A stretch of DNA of 64,000 nt from Chryseobacterium sp. ZHDP1 (lineage in GTDB: Bacteria; Bacteroidota; Bacteroidia; Flavobacteriales; Weeksellaceae), in assembly GCF_018603435.1 (NCBI RefSeq), contig NZ_CP075682.1, forward strand, positions 310,001 to 374,000, read 5' to 3'. Below are positions 54,497-63,485 of this stretch, one piece after another; the stretch's first letter is position 1, and the number at the start of each line of letters is the position of its first letter. A program made the position numbers and the translations under genes. The notes beneath the pieces are model-generated. The model saw only the letters and a program-made list of their open reading frames with translations, was not told where the DNA came from and made no database searches.

Positions 54497-55492
54497 ATGA
54501 TTAAAATTAACATGAATTTAATTCAAGAACAATACAAATTATCAGTAGGAATGGGCTTTAGCCCATTTTAATCTTTCTAAGAAATAAATTGGCTTTAGCC
54601 AAAACTTAAAGTGAAATTAAAATTTCAGAGACTTATAAACCATGATTATCATTAGCTGAGTTTACGCCGTTGCGCTCGAAAAAATATTCACACAAATTTT
54701 AAAGCAGCCTCAGCGAACTTAGCGTTTTTAAAAAAAAACGTTAAGTGTGATGACTAAAATTAACGTGAGTTCAATTCAAAACCAATACAAATTATCAATA
54801 GGAATGGGCTTTAGCCCATTTTAATATTTCTAAAAAATAAATTGGCTTTAGCCAAAACTTAAAGTGAAATAAAAATTTCACAGACTTAAAAGCCATGATT
54901 ATCATTAGCTGAGTTTCACGCCCTTGCGCCCGAAAAATATTCACATAAATTTCAAAGCAAAACTCAGCGAACTTAGCGTTTTTAAAAAAGGACATTAAGT
55001 ATGATGATTAAAATTAACGTGAGTTCAATTCAAAACCAAAACAAATTATCAGTAGGAATGGGCTTTAGTCCATTTTAATGTTTCCATGAAATAAATTTGC
55101 TTTAGCCAAAACTTAAAACGAAAGAAAATTTCATAGATCTAAAAACCATCATTATAATTAGCTGAGTTTACGCCGTTGCGCTCGAAAAATATTCACATAA
55201 ATTTCAAAGCAGCCTCAGCGAACTTAGCGTTTTCAAAAAAGAACGTTAAGTGTGATGATTAAAATTAACGTGAGTTCAATTCAAAACCAATACAAATTAT
55301 CAGTAGGAATGGGCTTTAGTCCATTTTAATATTTCTAAAAAATAAATTGGCTTTAGCCAAAACTTAAAGTGAAATTAAAAATTCAGAGATTTAAAAGTCA
55401 TGATTATCATTAGCTGAGTTTCACGCCCTTGCGCTCGAAAAAATATTCACATAAATTTCAAAGCAAAACTCAGCGAACTTAGCGTTTTTAAA
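54497..55492. repeat. Four tandem copies of a ~253-bp non-coding unit
   Basis: Units begin with ATGATTAAAATTAACGTG at 54497, 54750, 55004 and 55255; lengths are 253, 254, 251 and about 238 bases. Each contains two hairpins, ATGGGCTTTAGCCCAT and TTGGCTTTAGCCAA, and ends in CAGCGAACTTAGCG. In units 3 and 4 the first hairpin is ATGGGCTTTAGTCCAT, which would keep pairing as G-U in RNA. Units 1 and 3 share TTTACGCCGTTGCGCTCG and CAGCCTCAGCG; units 2 and 4 share TTTCACGCCCTTGCGC and CAAAACTCAGCG, so the array resembles a duplicated dimer with later exchange. No coding sequence is supported. Confidence 0.9.
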
Positions 55493-55593
55493 GAAGCTAT
55501 CATAGAACATAAAATTAAGATAAATTGAAAATGTATAAAAAAAACGGACAATGGAAATTCATCCATCATCCGTACTAAAATTTAACATTAAAA

Positions 55594-57777
55594 TTATTTT
55601 CCGCCGCCGCCGTTTTTCTCAACATCGGTTTTGGTATTTTCTTTTACTTTCTGGTTTCCGAAACGTTTTACAAATGAAATAGATGCTCCGTACCAGTCCC
55701 ATTTCGAAGCATTTCGGAAAGTTCCTCCCTGCACAAAAGTGGTGGCATCGTAATTCGGCCGCTGAAAAATATTCATGAGCTGAAGACTGACTTCCATCTG
55801 AGTTTTCGGGAATATCTTTGTGGCTGAAATATTATGGAAGACGTTCGCTTTGTTCGTCGTAGAATTTCCGTTGTTCTGATTAGAAACTTCCACCCATGCG
55901 CTCAGATTGATATTTTTATTAAACAGATTCGTATACGTAAGGTTCGTGGAAGCACTCAGGTAGCTGATGTAGTTATTCGCATTTTCCAAACCGTTTTTCT
56001 TGTTAAAATCGCTGTTGTCAATATAATACCATCCTAGACCAAGATTCACCGTAAATTTATTTTTGAAGAAAGTCTGGTTCGTATTGGCAAAGACGTAATA
56101 CTTATGCACTTTCCCGAAAAAGTTGGAGGGTTGGGTAATGGTGATATTCTGAGGATTTCCGTTGATATCATTAATGGTTCCCGTTACGTAATTAGTCCAG
56201 TAATCCTGATCGGTAAACATATATCTCGCAGAGATAAAGTATTTTTTATGAATGCCTAACTTCATATAAACCCTGTCGCTTGGGTTGGGTTCCAGATCGA
56301 TGCTTCCACGGCTGTAGAATCCGTCGCTGTTCGGGATCATAAACGGATTGAATTCCGCATACCACGGTCTCCAGATATTTTTGTTATACGTTAAACTTAA
56401 ATCATAATTGTCTGAAAAAGAATATTTCAATAAAATATTGGGCAGCAGTTTTCCGTAAGAATCTCTTCTTGAAGTTCCGGCATTATCCTGACGTATTTTA
56501 TAATCGATGTATTCATAACGGAGTCCGATCCTTGTTTCCAGCTTTTTGAAGAATGTTTTGCTGTAGTTGGCGTACAGGGAACTGATGTTGTCTTCATAGT
56601 GGAAAATATCTCCGGAACTGAGTCCCGTAAGCATATTTCCATATAAGCTGTTTGGGATCACATTATTATTGAAATCGATCTTTCCGCCGACTTCAAAATT
56701 TCCGCCTTCTTTTCCGATAGGCTGCGTGTAATCTACTTTCAGGTAATAATTTCTGTTTTCGGTATCTGTAAGAACTCCGATTTCCTGTTTTTCAGCCGGT
56801 TTAGATTTGTAAAGCATATTTTTTACGAAATAATCGTCACTCGACTGCCCGTAGTAATTGGAACCTAAATTAATATCAAGGATTTTATTCTTTTCCTTAT
56901 CATACCATTTATAAAAAACATTGGAACCAAAGTTTCTGTTAAGTCCCGTAGAATTTTGGTTCTGAAGATAAGAATTTTCGAAGAGTCCGTTAACATTTCT
57001 CAATCCGTCTGCATCGGTATTGGAAGAAGAGTTGCTTTGGTAATATTCAAGAATTACACCTACAGTATTTTTATTATTCAGTTCAAATTCTGAAGTAGAG
57101 GAAAGGGAAGGACTTTTGTATCTCCCTATGGTTTTAGAATTTCTGTAGGTTTCAGAATTTTCGGCATCCACTTTATAAAGACTGGAATTGCTCTGTACAT
57201 TGGTATTATCGCTGTAGCTTCCGATGAAGGTCTGTGTAAAGCTTTTACGGTGGTAATTTAAATTCAGGTTGGTATACTGAGAGTTTTTGGTGTTCTGCCT
57301 GTTGTTTAAGGTGACGCTCCCTTTAATTCCTTCATCATCACGCTTTTTCAATACAATGTTGATGACAGATCCTGTGGCTTCATAGCGCGAAGACGGACTT
57401 GTAATCACTTCAATCTTCATCAGATTATCCGCAGGAATGGTTTTCAGGTATTCTTTCAGTTCCTTTCCTGTAAAAACAGACTTCCTGTCGTTGATGTAAA
57501 CCGTTACGGTTTCTCCTTCAGCTTTTATGGCATCATTGTTATCGATACTTACCAGCGGAGTCATTCTCAAGACGTCCCAAGTGGTGTTTCCTGCAAGAAT
57601 AGAGCTGTTGGAAACATTAAAAACGGTTCTGTCTACTTTGGATTCAATGGTTGGTTTTCTTACCGTTACGGTGACTCCTTCAATAGCCTTTTCCTTAGAT
57701 TTTATGGTATCCTTTTCAGCCTGTGCAAATGTAAATATGCCTGCTAAAAAGGCAATGGGTATCAAAATATTTTTCAT
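55594..57777 (-). CDS. TonB-dependent receptor, OMP_b-brl_3 type
   Basis: A 727-residue outer-membrane protein. Signal peptide about 1-19 (ending FAQ), a plug domain from about 30 to 150 (TVTVRKPTIESKVDRTVFNVS, PADNLMKIEVITSPSSRYEATG), then a beta-barrel with aromatic-rich strands to the C-terminus. It lacks the carboxypeptidase-D-like N-terminal domain of its neighbour. The tail ends in a glycine run (NGGGGK) after the last strand, which is unusual for an outer-membrane barrel. Ligand unknown. Its promoter region (57778-57893) shows no clear consensus. Confidence 0.87.
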   Translation of the reverse strand: MKNILIPIAFLAGIFTFAQAEKDTIKSKEKAIEGVTVTVRKPTIESKVDRTVFNVSNSSILAGNTTWDVLRMTPLVSIDNNDAIKAEGETVTVYINDRKSVFTGKELKEYLKTIPADNLMKIEVITSPSSRYEATGSVINIVLKKRDDEGIKGSVTLNNRQNTKNSQYTNLNLNYHRKSFTQTFIGSYSDNTNVQSNSSLYKVDAENSETYRNSKTIGRYKSPSLSSTSEFELNNKNTVGVILEYYQSNSSSNTDADGLRNVNGLFENSYLQNQNSTGLNRNFGSNVFYKWYDKEKNKILDINLGSNYYGQSSDDYFVKNMLYKSKPAEKQEIGVLTDTENRNYYLKVDYTQPIGKEGGNFEVGGKIDFNNNVIPNSLYGNMLTGLSSGDIFHYEDNISSLYANYSKTFFKKLETRIGLRYEYIDYKIRQDNAGTSRRDSYGKLLPNILLKYSFSDNYDLSLTYNKNIWRPWYAEFNPFMIPNSDGFYSRGSIDLEPNPSDRVYMKLGIHKKYFISARYMFTDQDYWTNYVTGTINDINGNPQNITITQPSNFFGKVHKYYVFANTNQTFFKNKFTVNLGLGWYYIDNSDFNKKNGLENANNYISYLSASTNLTYTNLFNKNINLSAWVEVSNQNNGNSTTNKANVFHNISATKIFPKTQMEVSLQLMNIFQRPNYDATTFVQGGTFRNASKWDWYGASISFVKRFGNQKVKENTKTDVEKNGGGGK

Positions 57778-57893
57778 GTAAAAAAATAATGTTTCCTACA
57801 TAAGACACCGTAAAGAGAATATTTGTTACATCACATCGTATTAATTCTATAATAAATTTTTAAGAACTGAAAGGTCAGTTGTTTACAGAAGTC

Positions 57894-57926
57894 AAAAAAA
57901 GCTATCCGGAAGTACAGATAGCTTTT
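57894..57926 (-). terminator. Terminator of the DUF4249/TonB unit
   Basis: AAAAGCTATC and GATAGCTTTT form a ten-base stem with a ten-base loop; on the minus strand it is followed by TTTTTGAC. Confidence 0.8.
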
Positions 57927-57935
57927 ATTTAAATT

Positions 57936-58742
57936 TTACTGAATAACAGCGGTTCTTGTTCTTACAGTATGCGCTGAAAAATAGCCCAAAGCGCCGTTGC
58001 TGATGTTGCTTGGTGGATTGGCGGGAGTAATTCCTCCGCCGGGACCGCTTCCTGAAAGCTGAAGAAGTGCAGAATAAAAGGTATACACTTTATCATCAAT
58101 ACACTGCATTTCTACATGGATCACATCTCCTGCAACCACTTTGATATCATTCGCGTTGCTGTCATCGTTGGGAAGCAGAAGAGGTCTTTGGTTAGGTAAA
58201 CCGTTGTTCACATTATCGGAAAATTCGGAAAAGAATTTTTTCGGATTGTTGTTTACGGTATACACAAACAGATAACGGTTTCCTAAAGTTGCCGGATCAA
58301 CGAAAAGAGGCAGAAGCGTATAACTTGTCTGTCCTGCCACAAGGAAAGAATCCTGCTCCAGACCGTCGAAAGAAACAGCTTGTGGCATTGTACTTTGTGC
58401 GGTATACTGTTTTCCTTCTGCGTTGATGGTTAACGTATAAATTCTTCCGGGCTGTCCTGCAAAAGTGGACGTTTTGTAATTTCCGTTTCCTGCGTACTGA
58501 AGTGTTTCCGTCTGTCCGCTATTGTCACTCAAAATGACCTGCGCATTTGTAACGGCAGGATATTGGTTCGCCTGTGTAAAGGCAACGGATTTGGTAATCT
58601 TTACAAAGTAAGGTCCCGCCTGATCGGTAATGTTTCCCTCAATAACAATCTGTCCGCTCTGATCTTCGAGATCCAGATCTATTTCTTTTTCGCAGGAAGT
58701 GACTAAAAATAAAGACAGTATGATTAAAAATATATTTTTCAT
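57936..58742 (-). CDS. DUF4249 lipoprotein
   Basis: A 268-residue lipoprotein with lipobox LVTSC (Cys17), then the characteristic start CEKEIDLDLEDQSGQIVIEGNITDQ of DUF4249. A beta-sandwich (NAQVILSDNSGQTETL, GRIYTLTINAEGKQYTA) follows. DUF4249 proteins are encoded beside TonB receptors in many Bacteroidota and are thought to be surface partners. It lies three bases after the receptor gene and is clearly in its operon. Confidence 0.9.
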   Translation of the reverse strand: MKNIFLIILSLFLVTSCEKEIDLDLEDQSGQIVIEGNITDQAGPYFVKITKSVAFTQANQYPAVTNAQVILSDNSGQTETLQYAGNGNYKTSTFAGQPGRIYTLTINAEGKQYTAQSTMPQAVSFDGLEQDSFLVAGQTSYTLLPLFVDPATLGNRYLFVYTVNNNPKKFFSEFSDNVNNGLPNQRPLLLPNDDSNANDIKVVAGDVIHVEMQCIDDKVYTFYSALLQLSGSGPGGGITPANPPSNISNGALGYFSAHTVRTRTAVIQ

Positions 58743-58745
58743 GAA

Positions 58746-61088
58746 TTAAAATTTGAAATTATACGTAATGTTTGGAACCCATCTGAACAGGGCAGTCTGC
58801 ATTGCACGTGTTGTTCCCGGCTTATCCGGATTGTCTTCAAAAGTGATGGTGTAAGCATTTTCTCTGCCGTAAATATTATAAATTCCAAAAGACCATGATC
58901 CTTTAAAGCGTTTATTGTTTACAGGTTCATAGGTTGCATTAAAATCCAGTCTGTGGTAAGCAGGCATTCTGTCTGCATTTCTGCTGCTGTACTGGAAAAC
59001 CGTCTGTCCGTTCAGTTCATACTTTCCGGTTGGGAACGTGACTGCATTTCCGGTGCTGTACACAAAAAGCCCTGAAAAAGTCCATTTCGGATTCAGCTGA
59101 TAAGTGGCAACAATTGAAAGATCGTGCGTTTTGTCCTGTCTTGCGTTGTACCATTCGTTATTATTGATTCCGTCGATTTTTCTCTCCGTTTTAGATAAGG
59201 TGTAGGAAAGCCATCCGGTTAATCTTCCGCTCTTCTTTTTAGCGATAATTTCAAGTCCGTAAGCTCTTCCTTTCCCGAACAGCAGTTCGCTTTCTACATC
59301 CGCCGCTGTATCAAAAGTAATCTGGGCTCCATTTTTATAATCAATCTGATTCTGAAGAGACTTGTAGTAGATTTCAGTATTGATTTCGTAGTTGTTGTTG
59401 CTGAAATTTCTGCTGTAGCCTAAACTTACCTGATCTGCAATTTCAGGTTTTACCGTAAAGCTGCTTCCAATCCACTGATCGGTAGGATTTCCGCTTCCAC
59501 TGTTGCTTAAAAGGTGTAAATTCTGGGTATTTCTGGAATATCCTCCTTTAATGCTGCTTACTTCATTAATTCTGTAGTTTGCCGTAATTCTCGGTTCTAC
59601 ATTCACATATGTTTTCCCGAATTTTCCTTTCTCCACAAATTTAGAATCTGTGAGAACTCCGTTATCATACGTGTTAAATACATCTCCTCCCAAAACGCTG
59701 AACAGAGAAAGTCTGGCTCCGTAGTTGATCGTCAGGTTTTCGGCAGCTTTAAAATCATCATTAATATACAGAGCATTGTCCCAGGAATATCTCGGGTTTC
59801 TCGGATAACTGCTTACACTGGTTCCGGAAGCACTGCTTGGCGTAATGGTGTGATAAATAGACTGCAGCCCAAACTTCACCGAATGTTTATTTCCCGCAAA
59901 CCATGAAAAATCCTGTTTCAGGTTCCAGTCTTCAATCTTGGAGCTCAGTCCGAAAGTATTGTTATTGCTGCTTAAGCTTACATTATAATTGTAGTTGCTG
60001 TAGATTAATGAAGTATTGGAGAATAATTTGCTGCTGATAATGCTGTTCCAGCGCAGGGTAGCTGTTGTATTTCCCCAGTCGCTTGAAAACGTATCGCCTA
60101 AGCCTAAAACATCACGCCCGAAATAACCGGATAAATACAATCTGTTGTTTTCATTGATCTGATAGTTTGCCTTTAAATTCAGATCATAAAAATACAGTTT
60201 GCTGTCTTTGAAATCGTCTGTTGCTTTTAGAAAAAGATCGGCATACGTTCTTCTTCCGGACACAATGAAAGAAGATTTTTCCTTCTGAATGGGACCTTCC
60301 ACGCTCAGTCGGCTGCTGATTAATCCCAATCCTCCGTTTACATTGTATTCTTTGTTGTTTCCGTCCTTCATTTTTACATCCAGAACCGAAGAAAGCCTTC
60401 CTCCGTATTGGGCAGGACTGTTTCCTTTGATGATACTTGCATCTTTCAGCGCATCACTGTTAAAAGTACTGAAAAATCCAAGCAAATGAGACGCATTATA
60501 AACGGCTGCTTCATCCAGTAAGATCAGATTTTGATCTGTTGCACCGCCTCTTACACTGAATCCGCTGTTTCCTTCGCCGTTGCTTTTGATTCCCGGAAGG
60601 AGCTGTATGGTTTTCAGAACATCTTTTTCTCCAAACAGAACCGGAAGCTTTTCAATATTTTTAATGCTAAGAGTCTCGGTTCCCATCTGTGCAGAGGTGA
60701 GGTTCTTATCCTTTTTCACTCCGGAAATTACCACTTCATCAATTTTCCCGGTTCTTTCTTCAGCTTCCGCTTCTCCGGAACTCAGTTCGAGATCCTGCTT
60801 GATGTTATCTTCTACGGTAATACTTTTCGTAAAATCCTTAAAACCGGGATTAGAGATCATCAAAGTATAATTTCCTTTGGGAAGAGAAAGAGAGTAGAAG
60901 CCGTAATCGTTGGCAACCACAGCAATGGTGGGATCTTCAGCAACTTTCACTGTAACGCCTATGAGAAGCTCTCCGTTTTTCTTATCTTTTACAGTACCGC
61001 TCACAGAATATTTCTGCTGGGCAAAAACTGCCGTACTGAAGCAAATTGCTGCTGCGGTAGTGGCAATTTTAAATGATAATGTCTGCAT
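58746..61088 (-). CDS. TonB-dependent receptor with carboxypeptidase-D-like N-domain
   Basis: A 780-residue outer-membrane receptor. Signal peptide about 1-24 (ending FAQ), carboxypeptidase-regulatory-like domain about 27-105 (VSGTVKDKKNGELLIGVTVKV), plug about 125-240 (GFSVRGGATDQNLILLDEAAVYN, PAQYGGRLSSVLDVKM), then the barrel ending with the typical C-terminal aromatic strand (ITYNFKF). First gene of a two-gene unit with the DUF4249 lipoprotein, the standard arrangement for uptake of an unknown ligand. Confidence 0.92.
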   Translation of the reverse strand: MQTLSFKIATTAAAICFSTAVFAQQKYSVSGTVKDKKNGELLIGVTVKVAEDPTIAVVANDYGFYSLSLPKGNYTLMISNPGFKDFTKSITVEDNIKQDLELSSGEAEAEERTGKIDEVVISGVKKDKNLTSAQMGTETLSIKNIEKLPVLFGEKDVLKTIQLLPGIKSNGEGNSGFSVRGGATDQNLILLDEAAVYNASHLLGFFSTFNSDALKDASIIKGNSPAQYGGRLSSVLDVKMKDGNNKEYNVNGGLGLISSRLSVEGPIQKEKSSFIVSGRRTYADLFLKATDDFKDSKLYFYDLNLKANYQINENNRLYLSGYFGRDVLGLGDTFSSDWGNTTATLRWNSIISSKLFSNTSLIYSNYNYNVSLSSNNNTFGLSSKIEDWNLKQDFSWFAGNKHSVKFGLQSIYHTITPSSASGTSVSSYPRNPRYSWDNALYINDDFKAAENLTINYGARLSLFSVLGGDVFNTYDNGVLTDSKFVEKGKFGKTYVNVEPRITANYRINEVSSIKGGYSRNTQNLHLLSNSGSGNPTDQWIGSSFTVKPEIADQVSLGYSRNFSNNNYEINTEIYYKSLQNQIDYKNGAQITFDTAADVESELLFGKGRAYGLEIIAKKKSGRLTGWLSYTLSKTERKIDGINNNEWYNARQDKTHDLSIVATYQLNPKWTFSGLFVYSTGNAVTFPTGKYELNGQTVFQYSSRNADRMPAYHRLDFNATYEPVNNKRFKGSWSFGIYNIYGRENAYTITFEDNPDKPGTTRAMQTALFRWVPNITYNFKF

Positions 61089-61336
61089 GTAAGTTTGTTT
61101 ATTATTTGAATAATTCGCTAAATATAAATTATTACATCTCCTATATGTGAAGAGAGCATAAAATTAAGGCTTTAATCTGAACTTTAATCATGTTCGTGAA
61201 AAGTTCATAGTGAAAACGGTTTTTAAAGATTTTTATTGGCTTAAAGCATGTAAGAAAACATGAAATTTTCCGAAATTTAAATAAAATGGTTTAAACTTTT
61301 AAGTTGTTAAAGTAAATATTTTGTTCCTTTAAAAGC

Positions 61337-61475
61337 AGAATCTGTGTAGAAATAAGAATAAGGCTATCAATCAATCCATAGGATTTATATCTGTAATAGG
61401 ATATATTTTATAAAGATAGCGTTCCTAAGGAACGCCGAACTTCCTGCTAATATGATTTCTACACAGAGTTTTCTG
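61337..61475. repeat. MITE-like non-coding element
   Basis: TCTGTGTAGAAAT at 61341-61353 and its exact inverse ATTTCTACACAGA at 61455-61467 bound about 127 bases. The interior contains a near-perfect hairpin GCGTTCCTAAGGAACGC at 61419-61435. There is no open frame, so it is probably a non-autonomous palindromic element. The rest of the gap (61089-61336) is AT-rich with nothing recognised. Confidence 0.65.
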
Positions 61476-61514
61476 GCATTTTACTTAAACATCTCTAAAA
61501 ACAATTAAATATCC

Positions 61515-61522
61515 TATTTTTG
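61515..61522 (+). promoter_or_regulatory. -7 promoter element of the cytochrome peroxidase gene
   Basis: TATTTTTG fits TAnnTTTG. It includes the TTG at 61520, so that TTG cannot be the translation start if the promoter is real; the GTG at 61541 then becomes the start. Confidence 0.5.
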
Positions 61523-61540
61523 CTAAAACTCCGGATAATC

Positions 61541-62707
61541 GTGAAGAATAGTTTAAGTTGGATTTTGATCTTATTTCTTTTGGTTTCGCTTTTAAACAAC
61601 TGCTTAAACAGTAAGGTTCAAAAAGAAATCAACCAGAAAAATGCTTATTTGGATAACCTGAGAAAACGGTATTCTTCAGGGGACTCTTCGCAATGGCCAA
61701 AACCTGTTCTTGATCCTGAATCTGTGCCCACTTTTGTGGAAATCGGACATTTACCGGACGTGGAATTTCCAAAAGATAATCCCTATTCTTCCGAAAAAGA
61801 ACTGTTGGGAAAAACGCTTTTTTTCGATCCCAGACTTTCAAAATCCAACCAGATTGCCTGTGCTTCATGCCACGATCCGGAATTGGGATGGGGCGACAGC
61901 AGAACGTTTTCTTTCGGACACGACAGACAGCTCGGAACCCGAAACGCAATGACCATCCTGAATGCCGCTTTTGCAAAATCTCTATTTTGGGACGGAAGAG
62001 CAAAATCTCTGGAAGAACAGTCGCAGATGCCGATTCAGGATCAGAGAGAAATGAGTGAACATATTGATATTGCAGCAGGAAAAATTGCAAAAATAAAAGG
62101 CTATGAGATTTTATTTGAAAAAGCTTTTGGCGATAAAACCGTTACCAAAGACCGTATTTCCAAAGCTATTGCCACGTTTGAAAGAACCGTAAAAAGTTCT
62201 TCGAGTAAGTTTGATTTATTTATCGACGGAAAACAGGAAGTGTATACGAATGATGAATTGATGGGGCTTCATCTTTTCAGAACAAAAGCGCAGTGTATCA
62301 ACTGCCACAATTCCGGATATTTTTCAAATAACCGTTTTGAAAACGTGGGAACCTCCTTACTGGGCGAAAAAGGAGAGGATCTTGGCAGATATGCAGTGAC
62401 AAAAATTGCAGATGATGCAGGAAAATTTCGGGTTCCGGGTTTAAGGGAGGTTTCTAAAACTTCGCCTTATTTGCACAACGGATCTATGACAAGTTTAAAA
62501 GAAGTGATTGAATTTTACAGCAAAGGAAATCCCGAATATTCACAGAAAAGATCTACCGTGTATGAAGGAATTACTTTGCATTCTCAAAAATCGGGTATGG
62601 TGAGAATGCTTGAACTATCGGATGAAGAAATTGCACAGCTGGAAGCATTTTTAAAAACGTTATCCTCTAAAACGGAAAAAATAGATTTACCCGAATTACC
62701 AAAATAA
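61541..62707 (+). CDS. Di-haem cytochrome c peroxidase (MauG/CcpA family)
   Basis: About 388 residues from the GTG at 61541 (MKNSLSWILILFLLVSLLNNC), giving a hydrophobic signal ending at a cysteine, possibly a lipoprotein. Two haem-binding CxxCH motifs are present: CASCH near residue 107 and CINCH near 252, with the usual context FDPRLSKSNQIACASCHDP and FRVPGLREVSKTSPYLHNGS. It should reduce hydrogen peroxide with electrons from a small cytochrome. The frame is open up to a TTG at 61520, but a -7 promoter box covers that codon. Confidence 0.9.
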   Translation: MKNSLSWILILFLLVSLLNNCLNSKVQKEINQKNAYLDNLRKRYSSGDSSQWPKPVLDPESVPTFVEIGHLPDVEFPKDNPYSSEKELLGKTLFFDPRLSKSNQIACASCHDPELGWGDSRTFSFGHDRQLGTRNAMTILNAAFAKSLFWDGRAKSLEEQSQMPIQDQREMSEHIDIAAGKIAKIKGYEILFEKAFGDKTVTKDRISKAIATFERTVKSSSSKFDLFIDGKQEVYTNDELMGLHLFRTKAQCINCHNSGYFSNNRFENVGTSLLGEKGEDLGRYAVTKIADDAGKFRVPGLREVSKTSPYLHNGSMTSLKEVIEFYSKGNPEYSQKRSTVYEGITLHSQKSGMVRMLELSDEEIAQLEAFLKTLSSKTEKIDLPELPK

Positions 62708-62730
62708 AACCTCCGGAAATTCCGAAGGTT
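62708..62730. terminator. Weak hairpin after the peroxidase gene
   Basis: AACCTCCGGAA and TTCCGAAGGTT form an imperfect stem without a good T-run. Confidence 0.4.
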
Positions 62731-62889
62731 CTGGAAGCAGATGCATTCTTACATACCTCTGCGAATGTAAATATTAATAATTAATTTTTGTTAATTATAA
62801 GTTACTTTATACGAACATATTTAAAACTAACGCTTCCTTTTGATCGATAAATATTTCTCTAGATATACAAAATGTAAATGGTTTATTTG

Positions 62890-62897
62890 TATATTTG
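62890..62897 (+). promoter_or_regulatory. -7 promoter element of small gene
   Basis: TATATTTG matches TAnnTTTG and lies 22 bases before the ATG at 62920; no clear -33 element. Confidence 0.5.
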
Positions 62898-62919
62898 ATA
62901 ATTAAAAAAACATAAAATT

Positions 62920-63141
62920 ATGACTAAATTTATCGAGCTTGATGGCTTTAATGGAAAAGCCATCATTAATACAGCCAGTGTTTCATCAGTACACGAAGAA
63001 TCTCGTGGCAGAACAAACTATATTACTGTAAAACTTACAGATGGTTCTACAATATCCGTTGAAATGAAAATTGAAGACTTTCATAAATTGTTAACCGACG
63101 AGGAGACTTCTGAACCTAAATTTAAATCCTCTTCCTTTTAA
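62920..63141 (+). CDS. Small hypothetical protein
   Basis: A 73-residue soluble protein (MTKFIELDGFNGKAIINTAS). The layout, two short beta strands, S-x-V-x-E, then a conserved-looking KLTDGSTISVEM and a helix FHKLL, resembles small FlbD-like or DUF-type regulators but I cannot name a family. It has its own promoter-like TATATTTG and a hairpin afterwards, so it is monocistronic. Confidence 0.55.
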   Translation: MTKFIELDGFNGKAIINTASVSSVHEESRGRTNYITVKLTDGSTISVEMKIEDFHKLLTDEETSEPKFKSSSF

Positions 63142-63228
63142 AATATTTATAATTTGTTCAACATCTTTACCGAACTTCTCTTTAAAAATAGTTCTGTTTT
63201 GATTTTTCATTTCGTAAAATTTTAAATT

Positions 63229-63265
63229 AATATAAATACCAACTGTCATCGTTGGTATTTATATT
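63229..63265. terminator. Perfect 15-base inverted repeat, probable terminator
   Basis: AATATAAATACCAAC (63229-63243) and GTTGGTATTTATATT (63251-63265) form a perfect stem with loop TGTCATC. It lies between the small gene and the intact palindromic element. Confidence 0.6.
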
Positions 63266-63462
63266 AAACTTGTCTAAACTTTTTTTACCGCAAAAGATGC
63301 AAAAGATGGTAACACTTTAGTTGTTTAAGCTTAATACTTAAATGGAAAAAAGAGCACATAAGTTTAAGGTCAAAGATTTTTTTTCTTTACAGACTTTTGA
63401 AATACTTTAATAGAGTCTTCTGTCTCTTTTGCGGTTAAATTTAAAATGAGTTTAAACTTATT
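63264..63462. repeat. Intact palindromic element (same family as the IS110 target)
   Basis: The left end TCTAAACTTTTTTTACCGC then AAAAG and the right end CTTTTGCGGTTAAATTTA then AAATGAGTTTAAACTT are imperfect inverted repeats of about 30 bases around 140 bases of non-coding sequence. Both ends match the two halves flanking the IS110 copy at 38173-39495. Confidence 0.6.
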
Positions 63463-63485
63463 TGTGTGAAGCAGCGTATAGTTGC

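Noticed and set aside
54795..54995. A 66-codon open frame in the tandem repeats
   Set aside because: It exists in only one of four units; the other units break it, so the repeat is not coding.
54497..55492. CRISPR array
   Set aside because: Units are about 253 bases and repeat throughout, with no short repeats separated by unique spacers and no cas genes.
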